Source: an uncultured Flavobacteriaceae bacterium (GTDB taxonomy: Bacteria > Bacteroidota > Bacteroidia > Flavobacteriales > Flavobacteriaceae). From it: 64,000 nt of DNA. Both the position numbers and the translations under genes were made by a program. Numbering within the stretch: position 1 is the stretch's first letter; the number at the start of each line of letters is the position of its first letter. The stretch lies in contig CANKZG010000001.1 in the NCBI GenBank assembly GCA_947488435.1, positions 2,100,308-2,164,307 on the forward strand. Reading direction: 5' to 3'. Of the stretch, positions 51,572 to 61,269 are shown one piece after another. Below the pieces are notes generated by a model. It worked only from the letters and a program-made list of their open reading frames with translations. It made no database searches and had not been told where the DNA came from.

Positions 51572-52129
51572 TTAGGAAAACCATTTAATATTACAACCAA
51601 TACTCGGCTTTTGAATAGCATCTATAGCTGTTCCTTCTATGAGAGCATCCATTGCTTTTCTGAGATCGTTTCCTGTTACCGGAATTCCATTTCCAGGTCT
51701 GGAATCATCTAGCTGCCCGCGATAAACCAATTGCAGATCAGCGTTAAATAGATAAATGTCTGGAGTACAGGCAGCATCATATGCTTTTGCAACTTCTTGT
51801 GTTTCATCATATAAATATGGAAAAGTATAACCTTCCCGTAGTGCTGTAGTTTGCATCAAATCTGGAGCATCTTGAGGATAATGTTCAACATCATTACTGG
51901 ATATTGCGATAAAACCAATACCCTTTTTTTGATACTCATTTCCCAATTTTGCAAGTTCCTGATTTATATGTAATACAAAAGGACAATGATTACAAATAAA
52001 TAATATTACGGTGCCGTTTTGACCTGTGAGCGTATCGAGTTCACGCGTTGTATTAGAAACAGTATCTAGCAAACTGAAATCAGGTGCTTTAGTTCCTAAG
52101 GGTAACATATTACTAGGAGTTCTTGCCAT
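51572..52129 (-). CDS. Thioredoxin-like protein, AhpC/TSA-type, with CNHC motif
   Basis: A 185-residue thioredoxin-fold protein. LGTKAPDFSLLDTVS opens the AhpC/TSA domain; FICNHCPFVLHINQEL carries a CxxC (Cys-Asn-His-Cys) redox pair; the cis-Pro region is CTPDIYLFNADLQLVYRGQLDDSRP. No signal peptide. It starts two bases after the M14 peptidase stop, so they are cotranscribed. Such cytosolic proteins are listed as thioredoxin family in marine Bacteroidetes; the partner is unknown. Confidence 0.9.
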   Translation of the reverse strand: MARTPSNMLPLGTKAPDFSLLDTVSNTTRELDTLTGQNGTVILFICNHCPFVLHINQELAKLGNEYQKKGIGFIAISSNDVEHYPQDAPDLMQTTALREGYTFPYLYDETQEVAKAYDAACTPDIYLFNADLQLVYRGQLDDSRPGNGIPVTGNDLRKAMDALIEGTAIDAIQKPSIGCNIKWFS

Positions 52130-52131
52130 GC

Positions 52132-54657
52132 TTACATCATTTTGCTAAAGAAAATAGCATTCATCAATAGTTTATTTGTGCCATACCAAAATGCCCTAAA
52201 ATTGGTGTTGTCGGTAAATACCATTACTCTTCCCCGTCCCATACGTCCAACTTTAAAAGGAACACTATTCTTAAGTAGGTTCAAGTTTTCCTCCGAAATA
52301 TAACCACTCATCAAAGGATTACTAGTGTATTGAATAGGATTGTTATAACTATTTTTATCAGGCTCTAGGTATACGTTTGTATTTCTAAACATGGGAAGTG
52401 TACTATTGGTATACCCAAAATTAATAGGGTGAGAACGATCTAATTTGGCTTCGAAAATTGCACCTCCAGTAACTTGAGCTCCGCTAAAATCTTGTCTTTG
52501 CTCAAAAGAAACATTTTTGGCAACTAAGGTATCGCTTCGAAATTTTAATTTTAAGAAGTTATTTGTATTCAGCCAATTTGCGGTATTGCGATACCCTATT
52601 AAAGTACCTCCGTTTTTAACCCAATCCTTTATTTTTTCAATCGCTCCCTTGCTCAATCTAGGACTACCATAGGCGTTCGGTATAATGAGAGCGGTATACC
52701 GCTCTAAATTAACCCCGCTGAAATACTCCGTATCGATTTTTGTAATTTTCATATCGTACCGTTGATCAAACTGATGCCATATTTCACCGGCATCATAAGG
52801 AGCAATACTTCTTCCTACTAAAATAGCTACTTCTTGTTTCCGTATAGGGTCAAAATCATTACTACCTAAATCAATTCCTGAGGTTAACCCAGTTCCTACA
52901 GCAGTTATTTTAAGTTGTGTTTCCTTAGCAACATCGTTTAAAAATGTGTATAAAGCATTAGCATCTAATTTTTGATTTTGCACCGGAACAAGTACAGTTC
53001 CGTAGTCGTAGGAGTTTCCTTCAACGGAAAAAGGAGATTTGGCAACTTTCACGCGAAGTCCTTTTTCCAAAATCATATTCATAGCCTTAGGACTATAATA
53101 CTCGTGCCATTCGAATAAATAAGCATAGTCACTTTTTTTATCTACTGCGGTAGATGCCGGAGTAAGCGAACTTACTTCATTACCGGCATTAGCAAGTGTA
53201 TTTAAAGCGGTATAATTGAGATTAAAAGCCAGTGGAAAGGTCCATGCAGAAATGTCATAAAATAAGCTGTCTGTAAAGGTGGTTCGTTTTTCAAAAATGG
53301 CTTTAATTAAACGATGGTTTTTTTGTGCCATAGGAACCACGTAACTATATCCTTTTTTATAATTTTTTCCTCCCAGCGTTGCATCATTAGCAAGTTCGTG
53401 AAACTTTATTTTATGGCGTTGTAAGACTTCTGCCAAATGATCAGTTTTAGCCGCATCTTTTGGATCCCCGAAGACAATTGCTTTTGTTCTATCCTTTGCA
53501 CCTTCGGCCTTCGCTTTTTGATAAAAGTCATTTTGATAATTGAGAATTTTCTCTCGCATATTTTTGGCTGCAGTAATTGTTGATACGGCCGTGGTAAACT
53601 GATTGCGTATGGTAAAGGGAAAAGTTAAGATGCCATTTTCACTTTCTTGAATATGTCCTCGAGAGCTTCCTTGTTCAAACAAAATTCCAATACTCCCATT
53701 AACATCCGGAAAAGTAGAACCTTTTCCATAATAATAGTCATCATAACGTTCTTGAGAATAATATAAAGATCCTATTTGATTGAGGGCCTCAGCGTGGTAA
53801 TTTCCAATTTCTTCAGTCAATTCCTGATTCAATTTTGGCGTTAACGGATGCACTCGTGTTGGTTCTCCTGGTTGAAAAAAGAAGGTGGAATTGGTGCCCA
53901 TCTCATGATGATCCGTTAAAATATTTGGTAACCACTTGTGAAATGAGGCGATACGAGCTCTACTTTCAGGAAGTTGAACCGGAAGCCAATCTCGATTCAT
54001 ATCAAACCAATAGTGGTTGGTTCGCCCTCCAGGCCATACTTCATGATATTCCCTTTCGTTGCCATCGGGATTTAGATTTTCACTTCTATTCGTATTGGCC
54101 CAATACGCAAAACGCTGCAAACCATCAGGATTATATGAAGGATCCATTAAAATAACCAAGTCATTTAAAACCGTTTCGATCTCAGAACCCTGAGCTGCGG
54201 CTAAATAATAAGCGTAAGCCAATCCAGCATTTGCTCCGCTAGGTTCGTTCCCGTGTATAGAAAAACCTTGATATACTATTAAGGGCATTTCAGCAACATT
54301 AAGGTTACTTGTGCCTTCATCTGTTAATTTTTGATGCTCAGCTCTAATGGTATCAATATTAGCATGATTCTTCGGGCTAGTTATGGTAAGCAGAAGAAGC
54401 GGACGTCCTTCAAAAGTTTCTCCGCGGTTCTCTATAGTTATACGATCGCTCGCATCAGCTAAAGTTTGCATGTAAAACATCAGTTTATCATGTGTAACAT
54501 GCCATTCTCCTACTTCATGCCCAATAACAGACTCGGGAGTAGGTATATTAGGATCATAGGTAACACCTTGTGGTAAATAATAGGAAAGATCTACAGTGTT
54601 TTGCGCCCAAATATTACTAAATGCGAGACATAGGGCAAAAAGGAGTAATTTTTTCAT
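52132..54657 (-). CDS. Exported M14 family zinc carboxypeptidase
   Basis: A signal peptide (MKKLLLFALCLAFSNIWAQ) precedes an M14 domain at about 60-370. Zinc ligands lie in FSIHGNEPSGANAG (His, Glu) and a later HHEMGTNSTFFFQPG; MDPSYNPDGLQRF and NRDWLPVQLPESRA are family motifs. The chain continues to 841 residues with a class I glutamine-amidotransferase-like/Rossmann tail (residues about 600-830; VAILVGRSIAPYDAGE, NAYGSPRLSKGAIEKIKDWVKNGGTLIGY), a known Bacteroidetes layout. Presumably a periplasmic or surface peptidase. Confidence 0.93.
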   Translation of the reverse strand: MKKLLLFALCLAFSNIWAQNTVDLSYYLPQGVTYDPNIPTPESVIGHEVGEWHVTHDKLMFYMQTLADASDRITIENRGETFEGRPLLLLTITSPKNHANIDTIRAEHQKLTDEGTSNLNVAEMPLIVYQGFSIHGNEPSGANAGLAYAYYLAAAQGSEIETVLNDLVILMDPSYNPDGLQRFAYWANTNRSENLNPDGNEREYHEVWPGGRTNHYWFDMNRDWLPVQLPESRARIASFHKWLPNILTDHHEMGTNSTFFFQPGEPTRVHPLTPKLNQELTEEIGNYHAEALNQIGSLYYSQERYDDYYYGKGSTFPDVNGSIGILFEQGSSRGHIQESENGILTFPFTIRNQFTTAVSTITAAKNMREKILNYQNDFYQKAKAEGAKDRTKAIVFGDPKDAAKTDHLAEVLQRHKIKFHELANDATLGGKNYKKGYSYVVPMAQKNHRLIKAIFEKRTTFTDSLFYDISAWTFPLAFNLNYTALNTLANAGNEVSSLTPASTAVDKKSDYAYLFEWHEYYSPKAMNMILEKGLRVKVAKSPFSVEGNSYDYGTVLVPVQNQKLDANALYTFLNDVAKETQLKITAVGTGLTSGIDLGSNDFDPIRKQEVAILVGRSIAPYDAGEIWHQFDQRYDMKITKIDTEYFSGVNLERYTALIIPNAYGSPRLSKGAIEKIKDWVKNGGTLIGYRNTANWLNTNNFLKLKFRSDTLVAKNVSFEQRQDFSGAQVTGGAIFEAKLDRSHPINFGYTNSTLPMFRNTNVYLEPDKNSYNNPIQYTSNPLMSGYISEENLNLLKNSVPFKVGRMGRGRVMVFTDNTNFRAFWYGTNKLLMNAIFFSKMM

Positions 54658-54684
54658 TTTGGTAGAATTAGTCAGAGAATAAAA

Positions 54685-54716
54685 ATAAAAAACGACCCTT
54701 TAAAAGAAGGGTCGTT
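54685..54716 (-). terminator. Terminator of the PUR-family gene
   Basis: AACGACCCTT (54691-54700) pairs with AAGGGTCGTT (54707-54716); six T then ATTTTTAT on the reverse strand. It lies between the PUR stop and the M14 start. Confidence 0.85.
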
Positions 54717-54741
54717 AAGTTTTATTTAAGAGTTTTTTGTA

Positions 54742-55119
54742 TTAAATATCATCAAAATCTACATCGGTGAAATTATCAGGCTTGTCCGTAGTACCATTTT
54801 CTTTGGTTTCATCATCTTCCTTTTTAAAATCGCGTTGATGTCTTTCTGAAATTACCTCTAAGCCTTTTTCGTCAATGATATAATCCATCATCTCCTCCAT
54901 AATTTCCCTAAAAGCCGAAAAATCTTCTTTATACAAATATATTTTGTGCTTTTTGTAGTGGAAAGAGCCATCGTCATGGGTGAATTTTTTACTTTCCGTA
55001 ATGGTTAGATAGTAGTCCCCTGCTTTTGTACTGCGCACATCAAAAAAATAGGTTCTTCTTCCTGCACGTAAGACCTTAGAGTAAATTTCCTCCTGATCCA
55101 TCAAATCTTTCTCACTCAT
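54742..55119 (-). CDS. PUR-family DNA/RNA-binding protein (DUF3276)
   Basis: The PUR-like repeat runs from about residue 8 to 100: EEIYSKVLRAGRRTYFFDVRSTKAGDYYLTITESKKF, then HKIYLYKEDFSAFREIMEEMMDYI. This is the bacterial single-repeat PUR family that binds single-stranded nucleic acids. The last 25 residues are acidic and disordered (ENGTTDKPDNFTDVDFDDI). It has its own terminator and is probably monocistronic. Confidence 0.93.
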   Translation of the reverse strand: MSEKDLMDQEEIYSKVLRAGRRTYFFDVRSTKAGDYYLTITESKKFTHDDGSFHYKKHKIYLYKEDFSAFREIMEEMMDYIIDEKGLEVISERHQRDFKKEDDETKENGTTDKPDNFTDVDFDDI

Positions 55120-55199
55120 CTCAACTAGTATATTAGTATTGAATTAATCGTTAATTCCCATCAAAAATGTAAAAAAAAACCTAATCTGCCAACATTTTT

Positions 55200-56954
55200 C
55201 TAGTTTTCTTTCTCTGAAAGTTGATCATGGTAAAGATCTTTATAGTAACCATCTACTTGCACCAAAACATCGTGAATTCCTTCTTGAATAATTTTTCCAT
55301 CGGCCAAAACTATTATCTTATCAGCATTTTTAGCAGAGGAAACTCTATGACTAACAATAAGTGTTGTTCTGTTTTGAGAAGCTTTTTTAAGATTATTTAA
55401 AATCTCTTCTTCGGTTTCTGTATCTACTGCGGAGAGACAATCATCAAATAAGTAAATGGTAGGGTTTTTAATTAAGGCGCGTGCGATTGAAACGCGCTGT
55501 TTTTGTCCGCCACTCAGGGTAATACCACGTTCGCCTAATACGGTGTCGTACTGTTTGCTGAATCCCATTATATTGTCATGAACTACGGCCATTTTGGCTA
55601 CGGCTTGTATCTCTTCTTCGGTGGCGTCTGCTTTTCCAAACCTAATATTATTGGTAATACTGTCGGAAAATAAAAAGGCATCTTGGGGAACGGCACCAAT
55701 AGCACTTCTTAAACTATTTACGTTTAGATCTTGAATGGGAACATCATCAATACGTATTTCTCCAGCCGTTACATCATAGAGCCTTGCAATTAAATCTAAA
55801 ATAGTGGATTTTCCAGATCCAGTTTTACCAATTATAGCAATGGTTTCACCAGAATTTATAGTAAAGGAGATATTTTTTAGTGCTGTAATATTGGTGTCAT
55901 CATACGTAAATGAAACATTATTAAATGCAATTTTACCTAAAACATTGGTTGTTGCAGTTACTGTATTTTTAATTTCGGGAACTTCATTTAAAAATTCATT
56001 AATTCGTTTTTGCGAAGCCTCAGCACGTTGAATTATAGATGTTAACCAACCAACAATGGCTACGGGCCAGGTGAGCATGTTTACATAAATAACAAATTCT
56101 GCAATAATACCGACTGAGGTAATTTCGCCATCGATATATTGCTTCCCTCCTATGTAAATGACAAAGATGTTACTAATTCCAATGAGTAATATCATTAGCG
56201 GAAAAAACCATGCATTGACTCGTGCTAGGGACATACTTTTATCCTTTCCTGCAACAGCTAAAACACTCAAATCTGAATTGATTTTTGGCTCTAGACCATA
56301 GGCCTTAATAACCGAAATTCCAGAAAAGGCCTCCTGTGTAAACGTAGAAAGTGTGGATAGATACTCCTGAACTACTGTGCTACGTTTATGTATAATTTTG
56401 CTTATCTGATAGATTAGTATGGATAAAATAGGAAGGGGAAGCAGGGTATAAGCAGCCAGAGTAGGGGCTTTAATAAACATTAGCGGAATAAGGCAGGCAA
56501 AAAGAGTTAGCGTATTTACTCCATACATGATTGCCGGTCCTGCATACATTCGAATTTGCCCTACATCCTCACTAATACGATTCATAAGATCTCCAGTTCT
56601 ATTCTTCTTATAGAAATTCAAACTCAATCTTTGGTAATGATCAAAGACTTCATTTTTGAGATCGTATTCAATATAGCGCGATACATTAATTATAGTTTGC
56701 CGCATTAAAAACGTAAAGAAACCTGAAATAAGAGCTGCTCCAACAATTATTAAAATATATTCGAGTAGTTGAGATGTAGCCATTTCTTCAGAAATGATAC
56801 CACTAAACTTGTTTTCAACAACGTTGATAGACTTATTTACATAGGAAGGCATGACAAGTTGAAATACACGAGCAATTACCGTAATCACAATTCCAATTAA
56901 TAATTTAAGCCAATATTTTTTGAAAAACTTATTAATGTACTTGAGCTCCTTCAT
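55200..56954 (-). CDS. ABC exporter, fused permease and ATPase (MsbA/MdlB-like)
   Basis: A half-transporter of 584 residues. Six membrane helices occupy about 15-320, and the nucleotide-binding domain follows with Walker A GKTGSGKST, signature LSGGQKQRVSIARAL, Walker B IYLFDDCLSAVDTETEEE and H-loop VSHRVSSAKNAD. It works as a homodimer or with a partner half-transporter at the inner membrane, exporting lipids or drugs. No partner gene is adjacent. Confidence 0.95.
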   Translation of the reverse strand: MKELKYINKFFKKYWLKLLIGIVITVIARVFQLVMPSYVNKSINVVENKFSGIISEEMATSQLLEYILIIVGAALISGFFTFLMRQTIINVSRYIEYDLKNEVFDHYQRLSLNFYKKNRTGDLMNRISEDVGQIRMYAGPAIMYGVNTLTLFACLIPLMFIKAPTLAAYTLLPLPILSILIYQISKIIHKRSTVVQEYLSTLSTFTQEAFSGISVIKAYGLEPKINSDLSVLAVAGKDKSMSLARVNAWFFPLMILLIGISNIFVIYIGGKQYIDGEITSVGIIAEFVIYVNMLTWPVAIVGWLTSIIQRAEASQKRINEFLNEVPEIKNTVTATTNVLGKIAFNNVSFTYDDTNITALKNISFTINSGETIAIIGKTGSGKSTILDLIARLYDVTAGEIRIDDVPIQDLNVNSLRSAIGAVPQDAFLFSDSITNNIRFGKADATEEEIQAVAKMAVVHDNIMGFSKQYDTVLGERGITLSGGQKQRVSIARALIKNPTIYLFDDCLSAVDTETEEEILNNLKKASQNRTTLIVSHRVSSAKNADKIIVLADGKIIQEGIHDVLVQVDGYYKDLYHDQLSEKEN

Positions 56955-57085
56955 AGGTTTGGTGTGGTTAAAATAGCAGGATTTTTAACAGCGGGATAAA
57001 GATAGGGGTTTGGTACGAAACGATATGTTATAAAACTGATAACATAAATTTGAAATGTAATATCGTTTACTCTTTAAATTAATAC

Positions 57086-57093
57086 TACTTTTG
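57086..57093 (+). promoter_or_regulatory. -7 element TACTTTTG for nusB
   Basis: Exact TAnnTTTG, 41 bases before the nusB ATG. Confidence 0.6.
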
Positions 57094-57134
57094 CCACCGA
57101 AACAGAATATTATCTCGGTTAAAGTTCTTTAAAA

Positions 57135-58079
57135 ATGCTAACACGAAGGCATATTAGGGTGAAAGTAATGCAATGCGTTTATGCCCTTACACAGTCAAAA
57201 GATGATGCTTTAGAAAAACAACAAAAGTTTCTAAAGTACAGTATAGGAAATGTATACAACCTTTATCTTTTAATGCTCAGTCTCCTCGTTGAAATTCACC
57301 AACGTGCAGTAGTACAGCAGCGCATGGCTAAGACAAAATATTTAGCTGACGAAGCGGTGTATTCTGACTCGGATAAATTTGTCAAGAATAGGGTGCTACA
57401 ACAAATAGCTGCGAACGAAGAATTAAAAAAAGAGCTTTCTAAACGCAAACTACAACATTGGTATTTAAATGAGGAATACGTAAAGATTATCTACACGAAT
57501 ATTCTTGAAAGTGATATCTATAAAGATTATATGATGGCTGCGAATAGTAGTTATGAAGAAGATCAAGAATTGGTAGTAAAGCTATACAAGAAAATCATCG
57601 CACCAAACGAAAAAATTTACGATTATTTCGAGGATGATCGGTTGACCTGGGTAGATGACATTCCAATTGTAAATACTTTTTTATTAAAACTTTTACGAAA
57701 AGTTAAAGCTACAGATAATGCTGCTTTTTTTCTTCCAAGATTGTTGAAAGACAAGGAAGATATGAACTTTGCAGATCAATTACTTACGAAGACTTTATTG
57801 CACGACGAAACTTTAATTCAGGAAGTAGTTGATAAAACTCCTAACTGGGATAAAGATCGTATTGCAGAAATTGATGCCATACTACTTAAGATGGGAATCT
57901 GCGAATTTTTGCATTTCAGCTCCATACCGGAAAAAGTTACTATAAATGAATATCTCGAGATTGCCAAGGAGTATTCCACGCCCAAGAGTAGCATCTTTAT
58001 AAATGGTATTTTAGATAAACTTGCAAAAGAATACAAAGTTTCCGGAAAACTAAAAAAATCGGGAAGGGGACTCTTGTAA
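57135..58079 (+). CDS. nusB: Transcription antitermination factor NusB, Bacteroidetes long form
   Basis: NusB pairs with NusE at boxA sites to aid rRNA transcription. At 314 residues it is about twice the E. coli length. The start LTRRHIRVKVMQCVYAL matches the NusB N-terminal helix, a long helical insertion follows (about 40-200), and the canonical C-terminal part is DRIAEIDAILLKMGICEFLHFSSIPEKVTINEYLEIAKEYSTPKSSIFINGILDKLAKEY. Such extended NusB is standard in Bacteroidetes. It leads a DUF1573-yajC group. Confidence 0.95.
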   Translation: MLTRRHIRVKVMQCVYALTQSKDDALEKQQKFLKYSIGNVYNLYLLMLSLLVEIHQRAVVQQRMAKTKYLADEAVYSDSDKFVKNRVLQQIAANEELKKELSKRKLQHWYLNEEYVKIIYTNILESDIYKDYMMAANSSYEEDQELVVKLYKKIIAPNEKIYDYFEDDRLTWVDDIPIVNTFLLKLLRKVKATDNAAFFLPRLLKDKEDMNFADQLLTKTLLHDETLIQEVVDKTPNWDKDRIAEIDAILLKMGICEFLHFSSIPEKVTINEYLEIAKEYSTPKSSIFINGILDKLAKEYKVSGKLKKSGRGLL

Positions 58080-58091
58080 ACAAATATTCCT

Positions 58092-58099
58092 TAATTTTG
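58092..58099 (+). promoter_or_regulatory. -7 element TAATTTTG for the DUF1573 gene
   Basis: Exact TAnnTTTG, 25 bases before the ATG at 58125 and only 12 after the nusB stop, so DUF1573-yajC has its own promoter in addition to any read-through. Confidence 0.6.
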
Positions 58100-58124
58100 C
58101 TCAAAAATTAAACATAAATCTATC

Positions 58125-58604
58125 ATGAAAAAAATAGTTATCGTTCTAAGCTTGGCTATGGTTGTAGCTTTTGTTTCCTGTAAGGAAAATGCTTCTAGTA
58201 AAGTAAATGCTGCAAATGTTGAAGTGGCTGCAGAAAGAGATGTTGCTTCTAAACAGTTGCCTGTTATGACTTTTGAAAAATCGGAGCATGATTTTGGGAC
58301 TATTGAAGCTGGTACTCCTCAAGAAACCATTTTCAAATTTACAAACACAGGTGTTGCACCTTTAATTATTACAGATGCTAAAAGTAGCTGTGGTTGCACC
58401 GTTCCTGATTATCCAAAAAATGTCCCTGTTGCACCAGGAGAAACAGGGGAGTTAAAAGTGCGCTTTAATGGTTCTGGACAAAATCAAGTAACAAAAACAA
58501 TTACCGTTACTGCCAATACGGAAAAAGGATCAGAACTACTTAGAATAAAAGCATTTGTAAATCCAAAAGGAGAAACAGCTTCTATTCCTTTAAAGAAAAG
58601 CTAA
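58125..58604 (+). CDS. DUF1573 lipoprotein
   Basis: A lipobox ending at Cys19 (AFVSCKEN) is followed by the DUF1573 ASH-like beta domain: FEKSEHDFGTIEAGTPQETIFKFTNTG, and the diagnostic SSCGCTVPDYPKNVPVAPGE, then KTITVTANTEKG. The domain is common and probably mediates protein contacts in the envelope. yajC follows six bases later, an arrangement usual in this phylum. Confidence 0.95.
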   Translation: MKKIVIVLSLAMVVAFVSCKENASSKVNAANVEVAAERDVASKQLPVMTFEKSEHDFGTIEAGTPQETIFKFTNTGVAPLIITDAKSSCGCTVPDYPKNVPVAPGETGELKVRFNGSGQNQVTKTITVTANTEKGSELLRIKAFVNPKGETASIPLKKS

Positions 58605-58610
58605 TTATAT

Positions 58611-58907
58611 ATGGAGAGTGTTCAAGGTTTTTTGCCAATTCTTTTAATTTTTGTTGTAGCTTATTTCTTTATGATTCGTCCTCAGATGAAACGTCAAAAA
58701 GACGAAAAGAAGTTTGCTTCTGATTTAAAAAAAGGAGATAAAATTATTACCAAAAGCGGCTTGTATGGTAAAGTTGTAGAACTTAACGATAAAGATCTTT
58801 CTTGTGTTATTGAAACAATGGCTGGGCGTTTAAAATTTGATCGTTCGGCAATTTCAATGGAAATGAGTAAGAAACTAAATGCACCAGCTGCTCCGGCAAA
58901 AAAATAA
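58611..58907 (+). CDS. yajC: Preprotein translocase subunit YajC
   Basis: A 98-residue inner-membrane protein: one N-terminal helix (ILLIFVVAYFFMIRPQMKRQK) with the diagnostic MIRPQ, then a cytosolic GDKIITKSGLYGKVVEL domain. YajC associates with SecDF-YidC during protein export. A clear terminator follows 20 bases after the stop. Confidence 0.97.
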   Translation: MESVQGFLPILLIFVVAYFFMIRPQMKRQKDEKKFASDLKKGDKIITKSGLYGKVVELNDKDLSCVIETMAGRLKFDRSAISMEMSKKLNAPAAPAKK

Positions 58908-58930
58908 GTTAGAAATATACCCTAAACAAA

Positions 58931-58960
58931 AAAAACACCGATAGTATCGGTGTTTTTTTA
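58931..58960 (+). terminator. Terminator after yajC
   Basis: AAAAACACCGA / TCGGTGTTTTT with a five-base loop; seven T on the forward strand. Confidence 0.9.
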
Positions 58961-59003
58961 TGCCTTTTCATATAACTATGAATGGTAGCGGAATTGTATG
59001 CCG

Positions 59004-61202
59004 CTAAAGCCCTGACCAACTTGATTTTTGACTTCCGGTTGCTGGTTTTACCTTTACAGGAATTCCCGTAAGTTGGGCCATTCCGGATACGCTTTCTAAA
59101 TTTTCAGGCCCATCAGCGGCAAGTAAGTTTACATTTACCCCTTTGGTTTTCGATGCTATTTTAAGTTCAGAGTGTTGATGCCCCCAACCGTGTGGTAATG
59201 CTACCGTTCCTGGCATTAAATCTTTTAAAAATTTCACAGGTAAACGTACCGTTGCAATAGCTGTACTTACATCCGCCATTTGTCGATCTTTTAAACCATT
59301 CGCTTGGGCATCTTTAGGGTGTATATACAGATAGTTAGTGGAGTTATCCGCCACAAAACGTTCGTAATTGTGCGTCCAAGAGTTATGCGTGGTAACTGCT
59401 CTTTTGGTAATTAATTTTAAAACATCCATTCCATCCAATTCCTTTTGAAACGCTTCGTGAAGACCTTTGGATGCTTTGATGAGCACCTCTGGAGCAAGGT
59501 GCATTTTTCCATCAGAAGTAACTATTCGTTTATCCAAAAAACTGTTTTCTTGATGTGATTTACGTTGATAACCGTGCGGATGTTTTAGTAGATAATTAAA
59601 ACTCCTTTGTCCAGTTAGGCGCAAAAGACCGTTAAGCAACGTTTCCTGTGGTAAGGAAGCTAACTTTTTTCCCTTGCGGACACTGTGTATTCGTTTTAAA
59701 AAATCAAAAAACCGTTGTGCAAGTACAGCACCGAATATGGATGTATTACAGGCTCTTGCTAGATCTAAATAAATTGAAGCTTCATCACGTTGTTCCCCAT
59801 CCGGAGCAATCATAGCTTTGGTAGCCTGTAAATAGGGTTTGGATTGTAAACCCAACATCAACGGAAAAATAAAGGGCAGATCAGGACGCTGCATGGGATC
59901 TGTGCAAGGAAGTATGTAATCCGCTATGGAGCAGGTTTCTCCTGGGAAGATGTCCAGACACACGAGTATGTCTAGTGTTTTAAAGGCCGTTTTTAACCGT
60001 TCAGAATTCGCCATGGTAAGCAATGGGTTGCCACCGGTAATAAACATGGCTCGTATTTGTTCCTTACCGGGCGTAAGAATTTCATCGGCCAAAATACCAC
60101 CGGGTAAAGTGTCATTAACCATCTTGAAATCTCCAACTCTGGATCGATCATTCTTCATTAAGACCCCATTTTTAACTCCGAATTTCACAAAATCCATTAC
60201 ACCTTTACCGACTAAGGTACCTCCCTTTTTATCTAGATTTCCAGAGACGGCATTAATCACTTCTTGAAGCCAAAAGGCCAAAGAACCATTACTCCCCATA
60301 TTAACCCCAGTAGAGCAATAAAGCGCAGCCCCTTTAGCGTTGGCATAGGCTTTAACCATTGCCTTGAGCTTGATTGCAGGGATTTTTGTAACAGCCGCAG
60401 TTTTTTCTGGAGTCCATATTTCAACAAGAGCTTCAAGTGATTCAAAACCGGTCATATAGTTCTTTATCTTGTCCGTATCAATTGCGTTAATAGCAAGCAA
60501 TTCATGAAGAAATGATAGATAGAAAAATACATCGGTATTAGGACGAATAAAAACATGTTCTCCAGCAGCCTTAGCCGTTTCTGTTTTTCTAGGATCTACG
60601 GTAAATATTTTTCCTCCCCTGTCTGCAATTGCCCTTAATTTCTTAAGCGGATTAACTACTTGCAAAAATGACCATTTCGAAATAACCGGATTTGCACCTA
60701 CAATAATTAAGCATTCTGTATTTTCAATATCCGGAAAAGTAAGTGTAAATGGAAAGCCATATAATTGTTGTGAAACTGCAAATTTATTACTGCAATCTTG
60801 TGACGCGGAAGAAAAAATGCTCTTAGAGCCAAGCCCTGTCATAAAACCTTGGGCAAAAACCGGGTGAAGTACACCAAAACCAGCAGCAGTACCAACATAG
60901 AGTCCAACAGAGTCTTTGCTGTATGTCTTTTGAATGCCTTTAACTTTTTCTCCAATTTCATGCAACGCCTGATCCCATGAAATACGCTGAAAAGTACCAT
61001 TTACTTTTTTTAAGGGATACTTAAGACGATCTGGAGAATTGTAGATTTCGTGTTGTTTTAAACCTTTTACGCAGGCATATCCGGCCGTTGCAATATGGGC
61101 CTTATCGGGCATAATTTCTGTAATCTTTCCATTCGTAACGCTAACCTCTAATCCACATAAAGATTCACAGATACGACAGAAAGTATGTGTAGTTTTTGTC
61201 AT
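59004..61202 (-). CDS. Molybdopterin-dependent oxidoreductase with N-terminal 4Fe-4S cluster
   Basis: A 732-residue member of the DMSO-reductase superfamily. The cluster cysteines are Cys9, Cys12, Cys16 and Cys44 (CxxCxxxCx27C). Molybdopterin-binding segments include YGFPFTLTFPDIENTECLIIVGANP, and SQDCSNKF carries Cys137 as candidate molybdenum ligand. The C-terminal cap has THNYERFVA and the final ADGPENLESVSG. No Tat signal and no partner subunit are nearby, so it is probably a soluble single-chain enzyme. The substrate is not evident. Confidence 0.92.
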   Translation of the reverse strand: MTKTTHTFCRICESLCGLEVSVTNGKITEIMPDKAHIATAGYACVKGLKQHEIYNSPDRLKYPLKKVNGTFQRISWDQALHEIGEKVKGIQKTYSKDSVGLYVGTAAGFGVLHPVFAQGFMTGLGSKSIFSSASQDCSNKFAVSQQLYGFPFTLTFPDIENTECLIIVGANPVISKWSFLQVVNPLKKLRAIADRGGKIFTVDPRKTETAKAAGEHVFIRPNTDVFFYLSFLHELLAINAIDTDKIKNYMTGFESLEALVEIWTPEKTAAVTKIPAIKLKAMVKAYANAKGAALYCSTGVNMGSNGSLAFWLQEVINAVSGNLDKKGGTLVGKGVMDFVKFGVKNGVLMKNDRSRVGDFKMVNDTLPGGILADEILTPGKEQIRAMFITGGNPLLTMANSERLKTAFKTLDILVCLDIFPGETCSIADYILPCTDPMQRPDLPFIFPLMLGLQSKPYLQATKAMIAPDGEQRDEASIYLDLARACNTSIFGAVLAQRFFDFLKRIHSVRKGKKLASLPQETLLNGLLRLTGQRSFNYLLKHPHGYQRKSHQENSFLDKRIVTSDGKMHLAPEVLIKASKGLHEAFQKELDGMDVLKLITKRAVTTHNSWTHNYERFVADNSTNYLYIHPKDAQANGLKDRQMADVSTAIATVRLPVKFLKDLMPGTVALPHGWGHQHSELKIASKTKGVNVNLLAADGPENLESVSGMAQLTGIPVKVKPATGSQKSSWSGL

Positions 61203-61269
61203 GATTTAGATAGCAGGAACGTATGAATGTTAAAAACAAAGGTTTTATATACGGATATCCTCATTACTA

